The notes under the pieces: model-generated
Databases searched by the model: none
Seen by the model: the letters and a program-made list of their open reading frames with translations, nothing else
What the model was told of the DNA's origin: nothing
Made by a program: the position numbers and the translations under genes
NCBI RefSeq assembly: GCF_047663525.1
Contig: NC_092587.1
Coordinates: 201,446,501 to 201,510,500, forward strand
DNA: 64,000 bases
DNA from: Anas platyrhynchos
Taxonomy: Eukaryota; Chordata; Aves; Anseriformes; Anatidae
Direction of reading: 5' to 3'
Part shown: piece by piece, positions 12,485 to 39,194 of the stretch
How positions within the stretch are numbered: position 1 is the first letter of the stretch
How the letters are laid out: every line of letters starts with the position of its first letter

Positions 12485-12590
12485 TTTACGGCAGTGTGGC
12501 ACCCGCCCCGGCTTTCCCTACGGAGCCGGGCGCGGCGCTGCTTTACGGCAGCGTCCCGCCGACCTTCCCCGGGCGCGCTTTACGGCAGCG
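12485..12590 (+). promoter_or_regulatory. Triplicated TTTACGGCAGYG motif in the EED promoter
   Basis: The 12-mer occurs at 12485-12496 (with TG at the end), 12542-12553 and 12579-12590 (both ending CG), all in the same orientation. The last copy ends 18 bp before the ATG. I do not recognise the binding factor. A triplicate of a CpG-containing 12-mer within about 105 bp suggests a bound element or a local duplication. Confidence 0.6.
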
Positions 12591-12607
12591 CGGCGGGGGC
12601 GGGGAAG

Positions 12608-28654
<16,047 letters not shown>

Positions 28655-28830
28655 GTAACTTTTTCTTAATTCAAAGTAGAAAATATATTTTCAAATTATA
28701 ATATAGTCTGTTAACTCGCTAGTGTGGTAGACGCATTTAGTGTAGACTTCCTCGAAGGTTCAGCAGGCTGGAGCTGAACTTAGTGATGTTTACATTCTGT
28801 GTATTGTTCTGCTTGAACTTTGCTGCTTTT

Positions 28831-28836
28831 AATAAA
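28831..28836 (+). terminator. EED: EED polyadenylation signal AATAAA
   Basis: Canonical AATAAA about 175 nt after the EED stop, followed by a T-rich and GT-containing stretch. This is the first such hexamer downstream, so it is the likely proximal 3' end. Later AATAAA copies could serve longer 3' UTRs. Confidence 0.75.
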
Positions 28837-31800
28837 AAGAAGTATTTTTGTAAAGTTTTCTGAATTGTCCATTTTAATTATTTCCCACAATGAATTTTCA
28901 GGTATGGCTTATGAAATACCTTTTTGGCTTGTAGCTGTATTCATCCCTTTTTATGCTAAAAACTTAATGAAGCCACTGAATATTATCCAGGCACCAGACA
29001 AAGGAAGTACTACACTTAGGAATATAGCATAAATAAATGTTAAATCGCTACTAGAAATATTTTGAACTCCTTAAATTCATTGCACTTTAAGTTTTAATAA
29101 TCTCAAACTGGGATGTGCTTTTCACCATTTCTGTTACTGATTTGGGGAAAAACTCTACCAACTTTTTTTTTGTGGCTCACATTGCTGTACTCTGGATTTT
29201 GTCTGTTTGGTTACTGGGATTACTTTATATCAAGGTTAGGCAATTAAAAATATTGATGTTGTCAGAATTTCCAAACACCATCATCAATGCTCTACTTGGT
29301 CTAGGAATAACTGATTCTAAAATGAATATATTATTTCTTATGGGTTTAAAATACGTACAGCTAATAAAAATGAAAGGGGAATAATTAGTATGACAGCAGA
29401 TAACATTAACAGTTATAATCTGTAGCTGAAACACTTAAGCTGTATGTATAGTTGAAGTGTTAGTCTGTGTTCTGTGTAAGTGGTCCTAGATGCAGCTGTG
29501 TGTACACGTGAAGAGGAGGAATATTGATTGAAGATGAACAATTGAAGGGAGGTGGATGAAATATCTGCAGGGTTGAACACAAGTTAGCTGAAGAGGGAGA
29601 GGAAGGTAGTTGAGACTGGAGTTTTTAGCCTCTACTTTAAATTGCAAGCACAGTATAACCTAACATGCAACTGCAACAGGCCTCTGTTATCTCATGTATA
29701 GGGAGCTGGCAGAGTCTGAAAAGTTGTTGGGGTGGAGAAGTGATTGGGAGAGCACTGAAAAGGCAGTGAGAATGCTAAAGTTTTGTTTGGATGAGCTAAA
29801 GTACGTCCAGAACACGTGGGCTGGAGACTGATACCATTTCACGCTGGGAAGTGCTTTGCAGTAGTATGCCACTAAACTCGTCGGCTTTGTTTTTCCATGT
29901 TCAGGGCCGAGAGTGAAATGGGACACACAAGCAGTAAGGATTTTCAGCCAAGGTTGTTTTTTAGGTTGTAAATGCCAAGTTCTCAAAACTGAGCTGCTCT
30001 GCTTCTGAGAGGAAGGAAGGGTGGTGGCTGCCTAGAGGCCTAACACAATTAAGGTCAGCTTTAATTTCTGTATTAACTTGTGAATACCATGACCATTGTT
30101 CTATTAAACTGTAGAGAAATATTCCAACTGGTTTGCCCTGAGAACATGGAAGGAGATGAAATCACATTCGAGGTGTGGATACTGTTAACATGGGGAAGAA
30201 CTGGAAAACTGGCAAATGCAGATCTGGAGCAAGACCTGGGGAAGAAATTCTGCTTTACCCAGCCAGCCCCATCTGCTTTGAGGATATAAATCAAAATAGT
30301 AACTTGAATACACACCATAAGGGAACAAACTCTTCCCTTTTATGTTCACTTGGGCTTTATGCATCTGAATGCAGAGAAGTGATGTGTTTGATTTGTTCTT
30401 TTCTTTTCTGGACTTTCCTATTTCTAGAGTCAGAATGCAGATAATCATTATTTTTGACAACGAAATACCTCTTCTGGAAAGTACAGAGCTAGTAGAATGA
30501 TAGTAATTGAAAAAGAAGTTAAGAAGAGTTGGAGTCTTTAAGAATTACAGAAGAGTTTAAGCTCTAAAGCCTTTAATCTCTTAATAAAAACTTTTAGTCT
30601 GTTCTTTGTCAAATTCTGTCATCAGCTCCTTCTACTTCCTGTCCTTACTGCTCTCATCTGCGTTTTGTTAAATCAGACTTTGCCTGGGCTGCCTGCCTCT
30701 GTGGCAGGTTCTGTGTAGCTAGGAACCTGTTTCAGGAGGCTGCAAGGGTCAGAGAGGTCTTTTCTTTCTAAAAATACAGTGAAGTTTGGAAGCTAATGTT
30801 TCCTTCAACTGTTGCACACTGAGCATTTCCAAAGAGATTTTTTTTTCTTTTATGAAGGGATGAAAGGAGTATGTTTAGCCTCAATGTCTAATGATAGCAG
30901 ACTTTCTTTGTTTTAAAAGGTTTTCCATGTAGTGGGCCTGAACTCCTAGTGGCAAAATAGATTTGTATATGTATTGTATCTGTTTCTCCTGTGGCTTGTC
31001 CCCAGACAATTTCTATATACTCTGTTCTCTCATGTGAACACACCCTGTAGAGGTTAAAAAAAAGTGTTGTTGGGAGATGAGCATCTAATCTATAGATACA
31101 TACACCATAAATATAGTTTATATTGAACGAGCATTTGACTGTTTATCATGAAGACAGTACAAAGTCTAATTCCATCTACAGGATCTTCCTTCCCTCTGGA
31201 AGGCACAAAGCAGACACTACACCACAATTCAGCCTGACAGGGGAAAATGCAGTAAGAGGTTTATTCTGTTCCTCATTTAGGCTACAGAAATGTGTCTCTG
31301 TTGTACTGTAAACCCTACCTTATTATCTCTCTTGAAAACAAAATGTAAATCTGTTGGGATAGTTTCTGACACTGCACTTCAAAGAACAGAGATCCCCCGT
31401 GAAAGGGGACAGACGGGGTTGGGAGTGTCCCACACCTACATCAGACTTCAAAGGAGGACAACAGTCCTTTTTTACTCACCTGCAGTGTTCATGCCGAACT
31501 TAGGATGCATACACAGGCTTTCAGCAGGAACAAGAATGATAAAGATTCCCTGAGCATCCTAAACTAGTCATAGCTTCAGATCTTGGACAGCCAGTGAAAT
31601 GCAGGAGTACCTCTCCCTACCCCTACTCATTTGAGTAGGGAAAAAGCATTTATGCTCCAGCAGCTTGGCAGTCCAAATATGCAACCCCTAGCCACAAATG
31701 AGCTTGTACTTTCACAGGTGTTTTGAAGGCCACCTCTGTGATACAGTTTGAAAGGGGGTAGAGTATTTCTTCTGCAAGTTTCTATTCTTCAGCAGTTTGG

Positions 31801-33630
31801 AAAGAAAAGTAATTTACAGTGATGGTCTCACGTGTGTACTGCCTTCTCTAAGCTCAGAGATGAGATCTGGCTGAATGTACGAGGGTGAGAGTGCTTTAAT
31901 ACACATTGATGCATTATCCAAAATGCCCATAGGTCCATTTACAGCCTTGAAGACTGGAGCCAGGGCAAGAGAAATATACTTGGAAACTACAGTGGTCATA
32001 AAGCTCATGAGGGATGGATTTGGCTATCCTGCCCACTTGGTCTAGCCTGGCTTTCCAAAGCCCAAATGATAAAAAGCCCCCCTGTCATGGAATGACCAGA
32101 AAGCAGCGCTTAACTGGTCAGAACAGAAGCAGCTTGTTACTCCAGCTGCAGGAGAAGACAGAACACCACCGTGATCTCCTCTGATGCTACAAACTGCCAA
32201 AATGAGGCTGCTCCAGTTGGTGTCCCTTTAGGTTCCACAACTCATTCTTCACTAAACCACATGAGTAGGACTATAGAAAATTACATGAGGGAGCGGTAAC
32301 ACAGAGTACAACATACAGGAAGGCTCTGGACAATCAGCTGGATCTAGGCAGTATCCCTTGAAAAAAAACAGAAATCCTCCACACAAATTCTCCTGTGCTT
32401 TTGTTAGTTAAATTGTGCTGGGCCAGAGGGCTGTTAGGTCATGCTGGCATGCATTTCTTAACTAGTGAGGCCTGCAGAAGCCTGTGAGGTGTTAATTATT
32501 TTATTTCCACACCAGGCAGACACTTCCCTGTAAGGTGAGAACCTGAGAAGCCACCACCATGCAGCTTTCAGTGCTGTCACAACTTAATGACGCTCCAGTT
32601 CCGATTTGGCCTCTCCATCTTCCAAAACTGCCTGTGACATTGTCAGCTATATGTGGCATCTGCACAACAAAGCCTGTGAAATCCTACAGCAGGATTAGAT
32701 AGGTCCCCCAGCTGACCCACTCTGACAGACAGCTCAGCCTGGACCTTGTTAACTGCCTTTATTGCCGCTTCCCAGATGGGCAGCCCAGAAATGAGTCTTC
32801 AGACTACCTCTCTGGTTGAGCAGAGATGTATCTGAGGGTTTGGGTCTCTCACAAGGCTTTTGGGAAACAGCTCTGAGCTTTGCCAGCTAGGTTACCTGGG
32901 ATGGAATTGGTTTTACTTCTCAAAAGCAGCTCTTCCACTGCCTTCCTGGGACTTGTCTGTCTTCTGTCTTCCTCTTGTGGCCCCCAGGTTCAGCTCATGC
33001 CCTTTCTTGTGAGTCTCTGGTTGGGTTTTCAGCTATTATGGAAAGAGAGAAAAAGCCCATTTCAGGTGAGATGAACACAGGAAATATCACTGAGCATTCT
33101 CATTGGCATTAACACTGTGTTTCTTAGAAGAGTCAGCCCCAAGGCTGACTTGATAAAGAAGTCCTTAGGGCTTTGTTCTTCAGCCACTGAAGCCCAAAGA
33201 AACTTTTATTTTCATGTCAGGGGCTTCGGGATCAAGTCCTAATTCTTAGTCATGTAAATGAATTTGCAAAAACATGGCAGGCTGCACAGCAGCATTTCTC
33301 ACCAAGCTAATTTAAATCTGGTGAACGTGACCTGGAGCTCTCCCCCTACAGGATGGCTGGGCACAACTGGCTGAAGCCATCTCTGGGGCTGAATTTATGT
33401 TCCTAATAAAGACATCCCATTTAATCCAGGATGATCAGCGTGTCCTCAGCCCAGCAAGGTGCTCTTCCCATCCCCTGGTTTGGGTTGAGAACTTCTCTCT
33501 CCTGGTTGGGAGTTGCCAAGCTGAGAGACAACGGTCACCTCCTAGCCACTGCTGGTAACTGATAGTATCAAAATTCAGCTTTCCTGCAAAGACAGCTACT
33601 TTCCAGCACATTTTGAAATACCTGCAGTAC
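28837..33630. other. Intergenic DNA between EED and the CCDC81-family gene
   Basis: The first part probably holds the rest of the EED 3' UTR. I find no exon with paired splice sites and recognisable product, and no obvious transposon. Further unrecognised 3' exons of the minus-strand CCDC81-family gene could still lie here, since its end is not fixed. Confidence 0.4.
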
Positions 33631-33738
33631 CTGGGTCCTGCGTGTATTATTCTCTGCCTCTGCTTTCTTCTCCTTCCCCGGGGCAGAAGCTGTCAGGACT
33701 CTTTGTGAATGCCACACCACAGCGAGCTTCTCCATCTC
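33631..33738 (-). CDS. Candidate downstream CCDC81-family exon
   Basis: 108 nt between acceptor ctcccccag and donor gtactg, reading EMEKLAVVWHSQRVLTASAP then GKEKKAEAENNTRRTQ. It joins in phase to the 34136-34250 segment when that segment is read straight from exon 5. The composition is charged and helical, like the CCDC81 C-terminal half, but no specific match was recognised. Confidence 0.35.
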
Positions 33739-34016
33739 CTGGGGGAGCACAGAAAGGCAGCAGCCCACAGGATTGCCCTCCTCTTTGGGGAGGTGGGGGA
33801 AACATTTCACCTCCCCTCACCTCTGTCCTTTCTGTCAGTGCTGTTTACCTCAACCAGTAGAAGGGAAAAGCCCTCCTGTGTTACAACTGATTGAAAAAAC
33901 CCTGCATTTCTCCCCCATAACAGCTTATCAGTTATCTGGGTACAGATATCGTGTATTTCATGAGTGCATGGACATGAACACAGTGTAAAAACAGTGACTT
34001 GTAGCTCTGTGTATGG

Positions 34017-34063
34017 GTCCTTTACAAATCCTTTATTTGGATTTAAAAGGATTTGTAAAGGAC
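34017..34063. repeat. Perfect 18-bp hairpin with 11-nt loop
   Basis: The left arm GTCCTTTACAAATCCTTT (34017-34034) and the right arm 34046-34063 are exact reverse complements around an AT-rich loop. It lies in a likely intron of the CCDC81-family gene. Confidence 0.9.
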
Positions 34064-34135
34064 TGACATCCACCTTACTAAACGTTTTCACAATTAAAGG
34101 TGACACTATAAGGACAAAGATCCCATGCAGCATAC

Positions 34136-34250
34136 CTCTAGTGCTTCGATGTAACGGTCAGGAACAGGGCGGGCAGTTTGGGCTTTGGCTTCGAGCATCT
34201 CTTTGCTTCCTGCTTCCTCCTGGGAGCTTCTCCAAACTCCAGACAGCCTC
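34136..34250 (-). CDS. Candidate CCDC81-family exon, open in all three frames
   Basis: A strong acceptor (tgcattttcag) starts this segment. In the phase of the 34371-34510 exon it ends at TGA (34158-34160) after EAVWSLEKLPGGSRKQRDAR, which would be the terminal exon. In the phase left directly by exon 5 it is open to a donor gtatgc and reads SSQEEAGSKEMLEAKAQTAR then PVPDRYIEALE. The third frame is open to a TAG at the 34138 edge. The real frame cannot be decided here. Confidence 0.4.
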
Positions 34251-37200
34251 CTGAAAATGCAAGCCAGGAGGAGCCTGAGTGAGGCCTAGTTAGTCCTACA
34301 TGGTGTTCATGGCAGAGGACACGATTCTGCCACACATGGAAGATCTCCTGCCCTATGTGTTGTTTCTTACTTCTCTCCAACAAAGAGAGGGCAGAAAGCT
34401 GGAGCTGTACAAGCCAGCTCTGGTTCCAGACTCCAAGTCGAGGTCAGGAGGCCCAGGCCTAGGCCCCTTCAGTACCAAAGTGACCCCAGAAAATGAGGCC
34501 AGCTGTGGTTCTGGGGAGCATGGGCTGACAGATTATTTTTATGTCAAGTAATGGTCTTTCAACTGAAGCGAGAGCTCCTTCGTGGTTAGTCACCTCTGAG
34601 CTTTGCTGGCCTCTAGGCACAATCCGAGTGTTGAATGGAGCTGAGACACGCAGAGACCATGAAGAAGTGGTTCAGAGGGCATTTGGACCTCTCCTCCCTC
34701 TCACAAAACATTGCTAGACCCTGAACATTGCTCTCACAAGACAAAAAGAGCAAGTTCATTCAAATAAAAGGGAGTAAGAAGGTAATCCTCGATTTCTGGA
34801 ACATTTTTTTCCGTTCAGTTACTAAACAGAGCTGTGCACTGGAAGAAGGCTCAGAGTAAAATGAAGCAGATCCCAAGGGTTTTAAAGGAGGTCTGCTACA
34901 TGCACATCCTCTGGTCGCTTCTTGTAACACCTCAGAGCTCACACACATGTTATGGCCAAGGGAAACTCCCCTCCCACCATTTCCTCCAGAGGCTCACCTC
35001 ACCGAGGACTCTCTTCTCTTCACCTTCTCCCCCGGTCCTTCCTCCAGGCTGACTGCCTTCACTTTCACAGGGCAATTGTGAGGAAGAGCTGACAGAACCC
35101 CTGCGGGCACAAAACACCACCACTCGTAAAACAGCACCTTGGTGAGGAGTCACACAGGAATGTCACCCAGACACACTCAGCCAGGCCATAAACACCACTG
35201 ACACCATTAATTCCTCATTCCTCTAGTCCTAGGCTCTTTCGAATGCTGGAACTTGTCCAACACTTCCTGCAGATCAGTATTACTCCTGGATAATATTTTT
35301 CCCACTTCTTCATCTTTTCTCTGTTGTGAAAGGTTGGTTGGGAGATGCCAGAGACCTAACAGACTCTTTTGGAGCCACGTTGTTTTATAGTCTAGGGGCT
35401 TTGTATTGGCCCTGTCTGCACATCCAGCCCACAGACCTTCTCAGAAAAAGTTAATATTAAGCAAAGTGAAGATCTGTTTTGGCACAGGTAAGGAGCCTTC
35501 TGTAATCATCTCCAGATGTTTCTACTCAGAAGATAACGAGCTCCATGAGAAACACCATGACTATGGCCAGTTTGAGACAGAATTTGGCATTCAGAAACCT
35601 GGGAGGCCTCCCTAAATGTTTACTCCTTAGTGCACAAACCAGTTTAGGAAAGGAAAGGACATTTTGCACCTGGCATTCACCAGAAAGGCACAGTAAAGCC
35701 ACACCAGCCTTTCAACATTCACATTGAGCACCTGGAAAGCAAGACAGAAGAAGAACACACAGAGTGCTATCACGAGTCTGCTCTGACATTACCTTTCCTG
35801 TTAGGCTTTTTCTTAAAAAAATCTTTCATCTTCTTCTCCTGCAGGGGTTTAGTGGGTCTTTCACAGAGGGATTTAAGAAAGAATTCTCCATATTCAGTCT
35901 TGCCCTGCAAGCTGCAAACAAGAGCATGTGTATGCAGTGCATGAAGGGCACCACTTTCCTCTGCAGCTTACATGGATGATTCCATTCTGCCAGAGATATC
36001 TTACAAGTAGCCCACCTGCAGACCATCATTTTTAAAATGCAGCACCCTCAAAGACTTCAGTAGAAAACCAAGCTACACAGGAAGGGACTACAGTGCCTGG
36101 AGAGGAAGGAGGACCCTGTCCATGTCTTCTAAGGTCTTGTTCGAGTCGTCTTGCTAACAGTGAGGATTAATGGAAACCACTCTTGCTCCAAGGGGGGACC
36201 ATCTCTCATCTCTTATCCCAAGAGGACCCGGAGGACATGCAGGTCTCTTGCTCTCCAACCTACTCAGAGCATTCTGGATTTTAATTTTACCCTCCCATTC
36301 ACTTGGACACCCTTCCTGACTAGCATCATAGCATCTGGAAAGAGAGACTCCGGCACTTGGGTCACGAAGGGAGCTACTGTGCAGCATTAAACTCCAGACA
36401 CATCCTGCTGCCTTGCTGTTTGCCAAAAAATAACTTCTATACACTTGCAAAAGGCATTTAAGATACACTTTGCTTGCTTAAATCTCACAAAAGGCATGGG
36501 AATTTTGCAAACGTTTGAATGCTGATTTCCATCATGTAGAATCCTATAGAAGGTAGAATGTATGAAACATTTTAAAGTTTGCCTACACTCTTTGCTATGC
36601 TCCACAAATTCTGTCTAATGACTGATTATTTTGCATGACTGATGGCAATGTAAAAAGCAATCACTTCTCTACATTACTTCAAGCGAAGACATATGTCTCT
36701 CAACCCAACCAGCAGTAAGCATGGAGTGTACTGAGTTACTCTTTCTCAATAACCTCATGAGCAGCAGAAAAATCCTAGTCATGCAGTGCTGCCTGTCATG
36801 AGTTGAGAGGCTGCTCACATCATCAGTCAAAGGTGACAGAAAATCCTCACCTGGGAAACAGGATGTCAGGTTTGGTGAGGATGTCAGGAACTCCAGGTTC
36901 TTCCTGGGAAATGACCCAACTCATTATCCCTTTCTTCCTCTGCAACAGGGACAGAGAGGTGAGATGATTCCAAGGCAATGACCACGTTGCTAACCACAGC
37001 TACCACCATTAACTTGTCAGGTTCTCGTACCCTTTCCCCTAAGCCTTCAGGGATGGGACGCGGGGCCACCTGGATGTGGTTCTGGGCAACCTGCTGTAGG
37101 TGCTCCTCCTTGAGCAGGGAGCTCAGACCAGATGACCTCCAGATGTCCCTTCCAACCTCAGCCACCCTGTGATCCTTGGTGTGATCCAACACAGCCATCT

Positions 37201-39194
37201 TTTGTGCCTTGTATTTCATCAAGACAACTGATTATATAAGAAGAAATCTGAAGAGCACCCTTTATGTTGTACACAATGTCTAAGCCAAGTGGCCAGACAG
37301 CTCATGGCACACCAGGGGACATCAGTTTGACAGGGCCTTGAGTCTCAGCCTGAAATCCCACACATAGCACTGCCAGAACAGTAAGACTTACATTGCCAAG
37401 AACTTCCTTAATGTTTCCCGTTGTGTCCAGGCTGAGAAGAAATTTTTCATAAAACCTCATTTGGACTTCCATGTGCTTGAAAGAAAGGATGCCCATGTCC
37501 CGGAAAACAAAATCAATATTCAGTTCACTCGCGATGCAGCGAGAGAGATACATCACGGTCTCGTTTAGACAGTTCCTCACAGCATCCGGGGGTTTTGATG
37601 TCTCCAGGGCTATCATGGTGTAGTCCAGTGGGACAACTGGTGCAGAATCTGCTGTGCAACACAAGAGGAACACAATCATGTAGAGCTAGGTTGCTAATTG
37701 CAATCAGCTCCCAGGCCCTCAGGCAATGCAGTGGGCTTCTGGACTCCAGGTGCCATGCTAAGGCCACTGACACTGCCCACCCTCAGTTGCCATGCCCATC
37801 AAATGCTTCCAATGAAGAAGGAAAACAGAAAAACTGCTCAGATGTTCTGAAAATTAATCAGACCACCCTAAAATAGCATAGATTTATGAGCAAGTGTGGC
37901 AGGTTTTGGGACCAGCAGCCACTGCATTGGAGGACATCCCACATCTATTTCAGAGGGAAAGAAGATTTTACCTGATCTTCTTACCAGGAATAATTCTTTT
38001 GGCATAGGTCAGGTTAAGAATCTTTCTGGCAGTGTTGGACAGCTGAAATACAGGCCTGCGAATGAGCAAACAGTCATTCCTTCCCACACACAGCTCTTGC
38101 ATAAGAACAGCAAATGTCCCCAGTCCAACTATTCTGACATGCTAAAAAGCAAAAGAGGGAAAAAAAAATAATAAAAAAAAAAAGAAGACAGATAAGGATT
38201 TGAAGCAAAAGTAGTGTGAACATCATTCAGTTAGAGAGTTTCCAACCCTTGAGCAAGGGTTTCTGACATTTCTGGTAAGTCCTGAATGGATCGGGTCATC
38301 GGGGTGGTCTTTCCACTCCAGAAGTGTAGAGCAGAGACTGACAGTATGGATCAGCAGAATCTGCTGGACTTTATTTTTCCTGTAAATATACAGAAAAAAT
38401 TGATTTTGGGGCAGAATTGTGAACTGCATTTTAAAGCAGAAAAACAACGTCAAAGAATTTAAAGGGAGTGCAATTAGATACGTTAATTCAGTGACTTTGG
38501 CAGGGGAGGGGAAATCAGGGTACAAAAACCATCAGAGTATGAGGGGAGAGAGCAGGCATAAAGATCACCTTGCCCGCTGCCAGCTGCCGCTGAACGTCAA
38601 GAGATGCCTGATCCCAAATTTGCACGATCTCTGCAGAGAAAATGAAAGCCAAGATTTAAGCCTAGAAAACTCCTGGAGGACCCAAAGGCAGGCCTGGTGT
38701 TAAAATAAAACTGCAAGTGCTTGGCACGCAGGGACACACACACGCCCTGCCCTCTGAGCTGTGGATGCCCAGGTTTCTTGTGTGCTATGGCCACTTTTAA
38801 TCCCTTGTCAGACAGCCCCTAGGCTTCCACCCACACAGTTCCAATTCCTTTAACCAAACAGGAGCCCAGGTCAGCCAGAACCTGTGCTCAGCATCTTCAA
38901 AGCCTGCTAGAAACCAGGCCCAGAGCTTGGGGCAGAAGGCAGACACCAGGGCTGCCCTAGTGTCCACATGGGACGAGATCTGCCACCAGACCTGCACACC
39001 ACTCGGCCCTGAGGCTGACCACAGTTGTTGTACTTGAACATTGCAATAAAAACTCTTAGGGAACAGCTCCAGATGCTCCTACCTTTGGTTGTGAGATATG
39101 AGAGCGTTGGAAACAAGGCTCTTTCAGACGCCTTCCAGTCAGATGCCTTCTTCTCCCCTTTCCAGGACCAGGAGAACGAAGCCATGGCTGCCAT
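34136..39194 (-). CDS. CCDC81-family gene, twin HU-type domain protein (3' end unresolved)
   Basis: Five consecutive exons (39194 down to 36851) encode 226 residues in one unbroken frame. The product matches the N-terminal half of CCDC81, with two tandem HU domains. HU-1 covers about residues 30-105, including EIVQIWDQAS, VRIVGLGTF and IRRPVFQLS. HU-2 covers about residues 115-200, including PLDYTMIALE, NETVMYLSRCIASE, FVFRDMGILSF and MRFYEKFLLS. The CCDC81 clade is related to bacterial HU/IHF, is linked to centrosomes in published work, and has expanded greatly in birds. I start at the MAAMASF methionine (39192-39194); an upstream in-frame Met at 39315-39317 is possible. After HU-2, exons at 35003-35100, 34371-34510 and 34158-34250 join in phase and end at a stop, but other phase-compatible exons exist. 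I see no coiled-coil C-terminus like that of human CCDC81. It may be the CCDC81 orthologue or an avian paralogue. Confidence 0.8.
34371..34510 (-). CDS. Candidate CCDC81-family exon 7
   Basis: 140 nt between acceptor tgctccccag and donor gtaaga. In the phase set by the 35003-35100 exon it is open throughout: PQLASFSGVTLVLKGPRPGP, then PDLDLESGTRAGLYSSSFLP and SLCWRE. The + strand is also open here, so openness alone is weak evidence. Confidence 0.4.
35003..35100 (-). CDS. Candidate CCDC81-family exon 6 (linker)
   Basis: 98 nt between acceptor tgtgcccgcag and donor gtgagg; a second donor (gtgagc) lies five bases on. Read in the phase left by exon 5 it gives GSVSSSSQLPCESEGSQPGG then RTGGEGEEKRVL, a low-complexity linker. 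Human CCDC81 also has a poorly conserved linker after HU-2. Confidence 0.45.
35793..35911 (-). CDS. Candidate CCDC81-family exon, Lys-rich
   Basis: 119 nt between tttgcag and gtaatg. The phase-compatible frame reads LQGKTEYGEFFLKSLCERPT then KPLQEKKMKDFFKKKPNRK. It enters and leaves in the same phases as the 35003-35100 candidate, so the two could replace each other but not follow one another. No family match was recognised. Confidence 0.35.
36134..36335 (-). other. Doubtful exon candidate after exon 5
   Basis: After an acceptor ctttccag the frame stays open for about 65 codons (CYDASQEGCPSEWEGKIKIQ, then NALSRLESKRPACPPG) and is phase-compatible with exon 5. It runs into a stop with no convincing donor. 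It may be a terminal exon, a decayed exon or chance. Confidence 0.25.
36851..36939 (-). CDS. CCDC81-family coding exon 5 (end of HU-2)
   Basis: Residues 198-226 plus two bases: RKKGIMSWVISQEEPGVPDI then LTKPDILFP. The ending corresponds to the LAFPR segment that follows HU-2 in human CCDC81. Acceptor ctgttgcag, donor gtgagg. Phase agrees with exon 4. Confidence 0.85.
37045..37173 (+). mobile_element. CR1-like 3' fragment in CCDC81-family intron 4
   Basis: The + strand ends with cagatgacctccagatgtcc and cttccaacctcagccaccct, a CR1 tail. It lies antisense to the host gene. The 5' limit is approximate. Confidence 0.7.
37392..37651 (-). CDS. CCDC81-family coding exon 4 (HU-2)
   Basis: Residues 111-197. 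Contains VVPLDYTMIALE, VRNCLNETVMYLSRCIASEL, NIDFVFRDMGILSFKHMEVQ and MRFYEKFLLSLDTTGNIKEV. The order and spacing match the second HU domain of CCDC81 (PLNFVMISLE, VEGCVKETLLFLSRSI, VEFTFKGIGVL, MRFYKDFLC). Acceptor tgttgcacag, donor gtaagt. Confidence 0.93.
37985..38141 (-). CDS. CCDC81-family coding exon 3 (HU-1, beta arm region)
   Basis: Residues 59-110, from HVRIVGLGTFAVLMQELCVG to LTYAKRIIP. The GLGTF turn and IRRPVFQL strand correspond to GVQIP-GTF and QRPVF of human CCDC81. Acceptor cttttag, donor gtaaga, exit after one base. Confidence 0.9.
38569..38630 (-). CDS. CCDC81-family coding exon 2 (HU-1, first helix)
   Basis: A 62-nt exon reading EIVQIWDQASLDVQRQLAAG then K, between acceptor ttctctgcag and donor gtgatc. 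EIV-IWD-A is the hallmark opening of the CCDC81 HU domain. Phases match the exons on both sides. Confidence 0.88.
39083..39194 (-). CDS. CCDC81-family coding exon 1
   Basis: Residues 1-37 plus one base; begins MAAMASFSWSWKGEKKASDW and ends LFPTLSYLTTK, then donor gtagga. The last part matches the CCDC81 lead-in to HU-1. A possible 5' UTR acceptor (ttttcag) lies shortly before the ATG. The start is inferred; the donor and phase are secure. Confidence 0.75.

Noticed and set aside
34300-34551. + strand 83-codon open frame in the CCDC81-family locus
   Set aside because: It overlaps the minus-strand candidate exon 34371-34510 and has no splice signals or family match of its own.
35764-35979. + strand frame with MCMQCMKG, resembling the CCDC81 CYxC motif
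   Set aside because: It lies on the wrong strand for the gene, and the match is a few residues long; chance is likelier than an inverted copy.
36140-36156. Possible tRNA B box (GTTCGAGTC)
   Set aside because: No A box at the right distance upstream and no acceptor stem pairing.
37302-37679. Single-exon gene for the HU-2 open frame
   Set aside because: The ends of the open frame run past clear splice sites; the segment is an internal exon joined in phase to exons on both sides.
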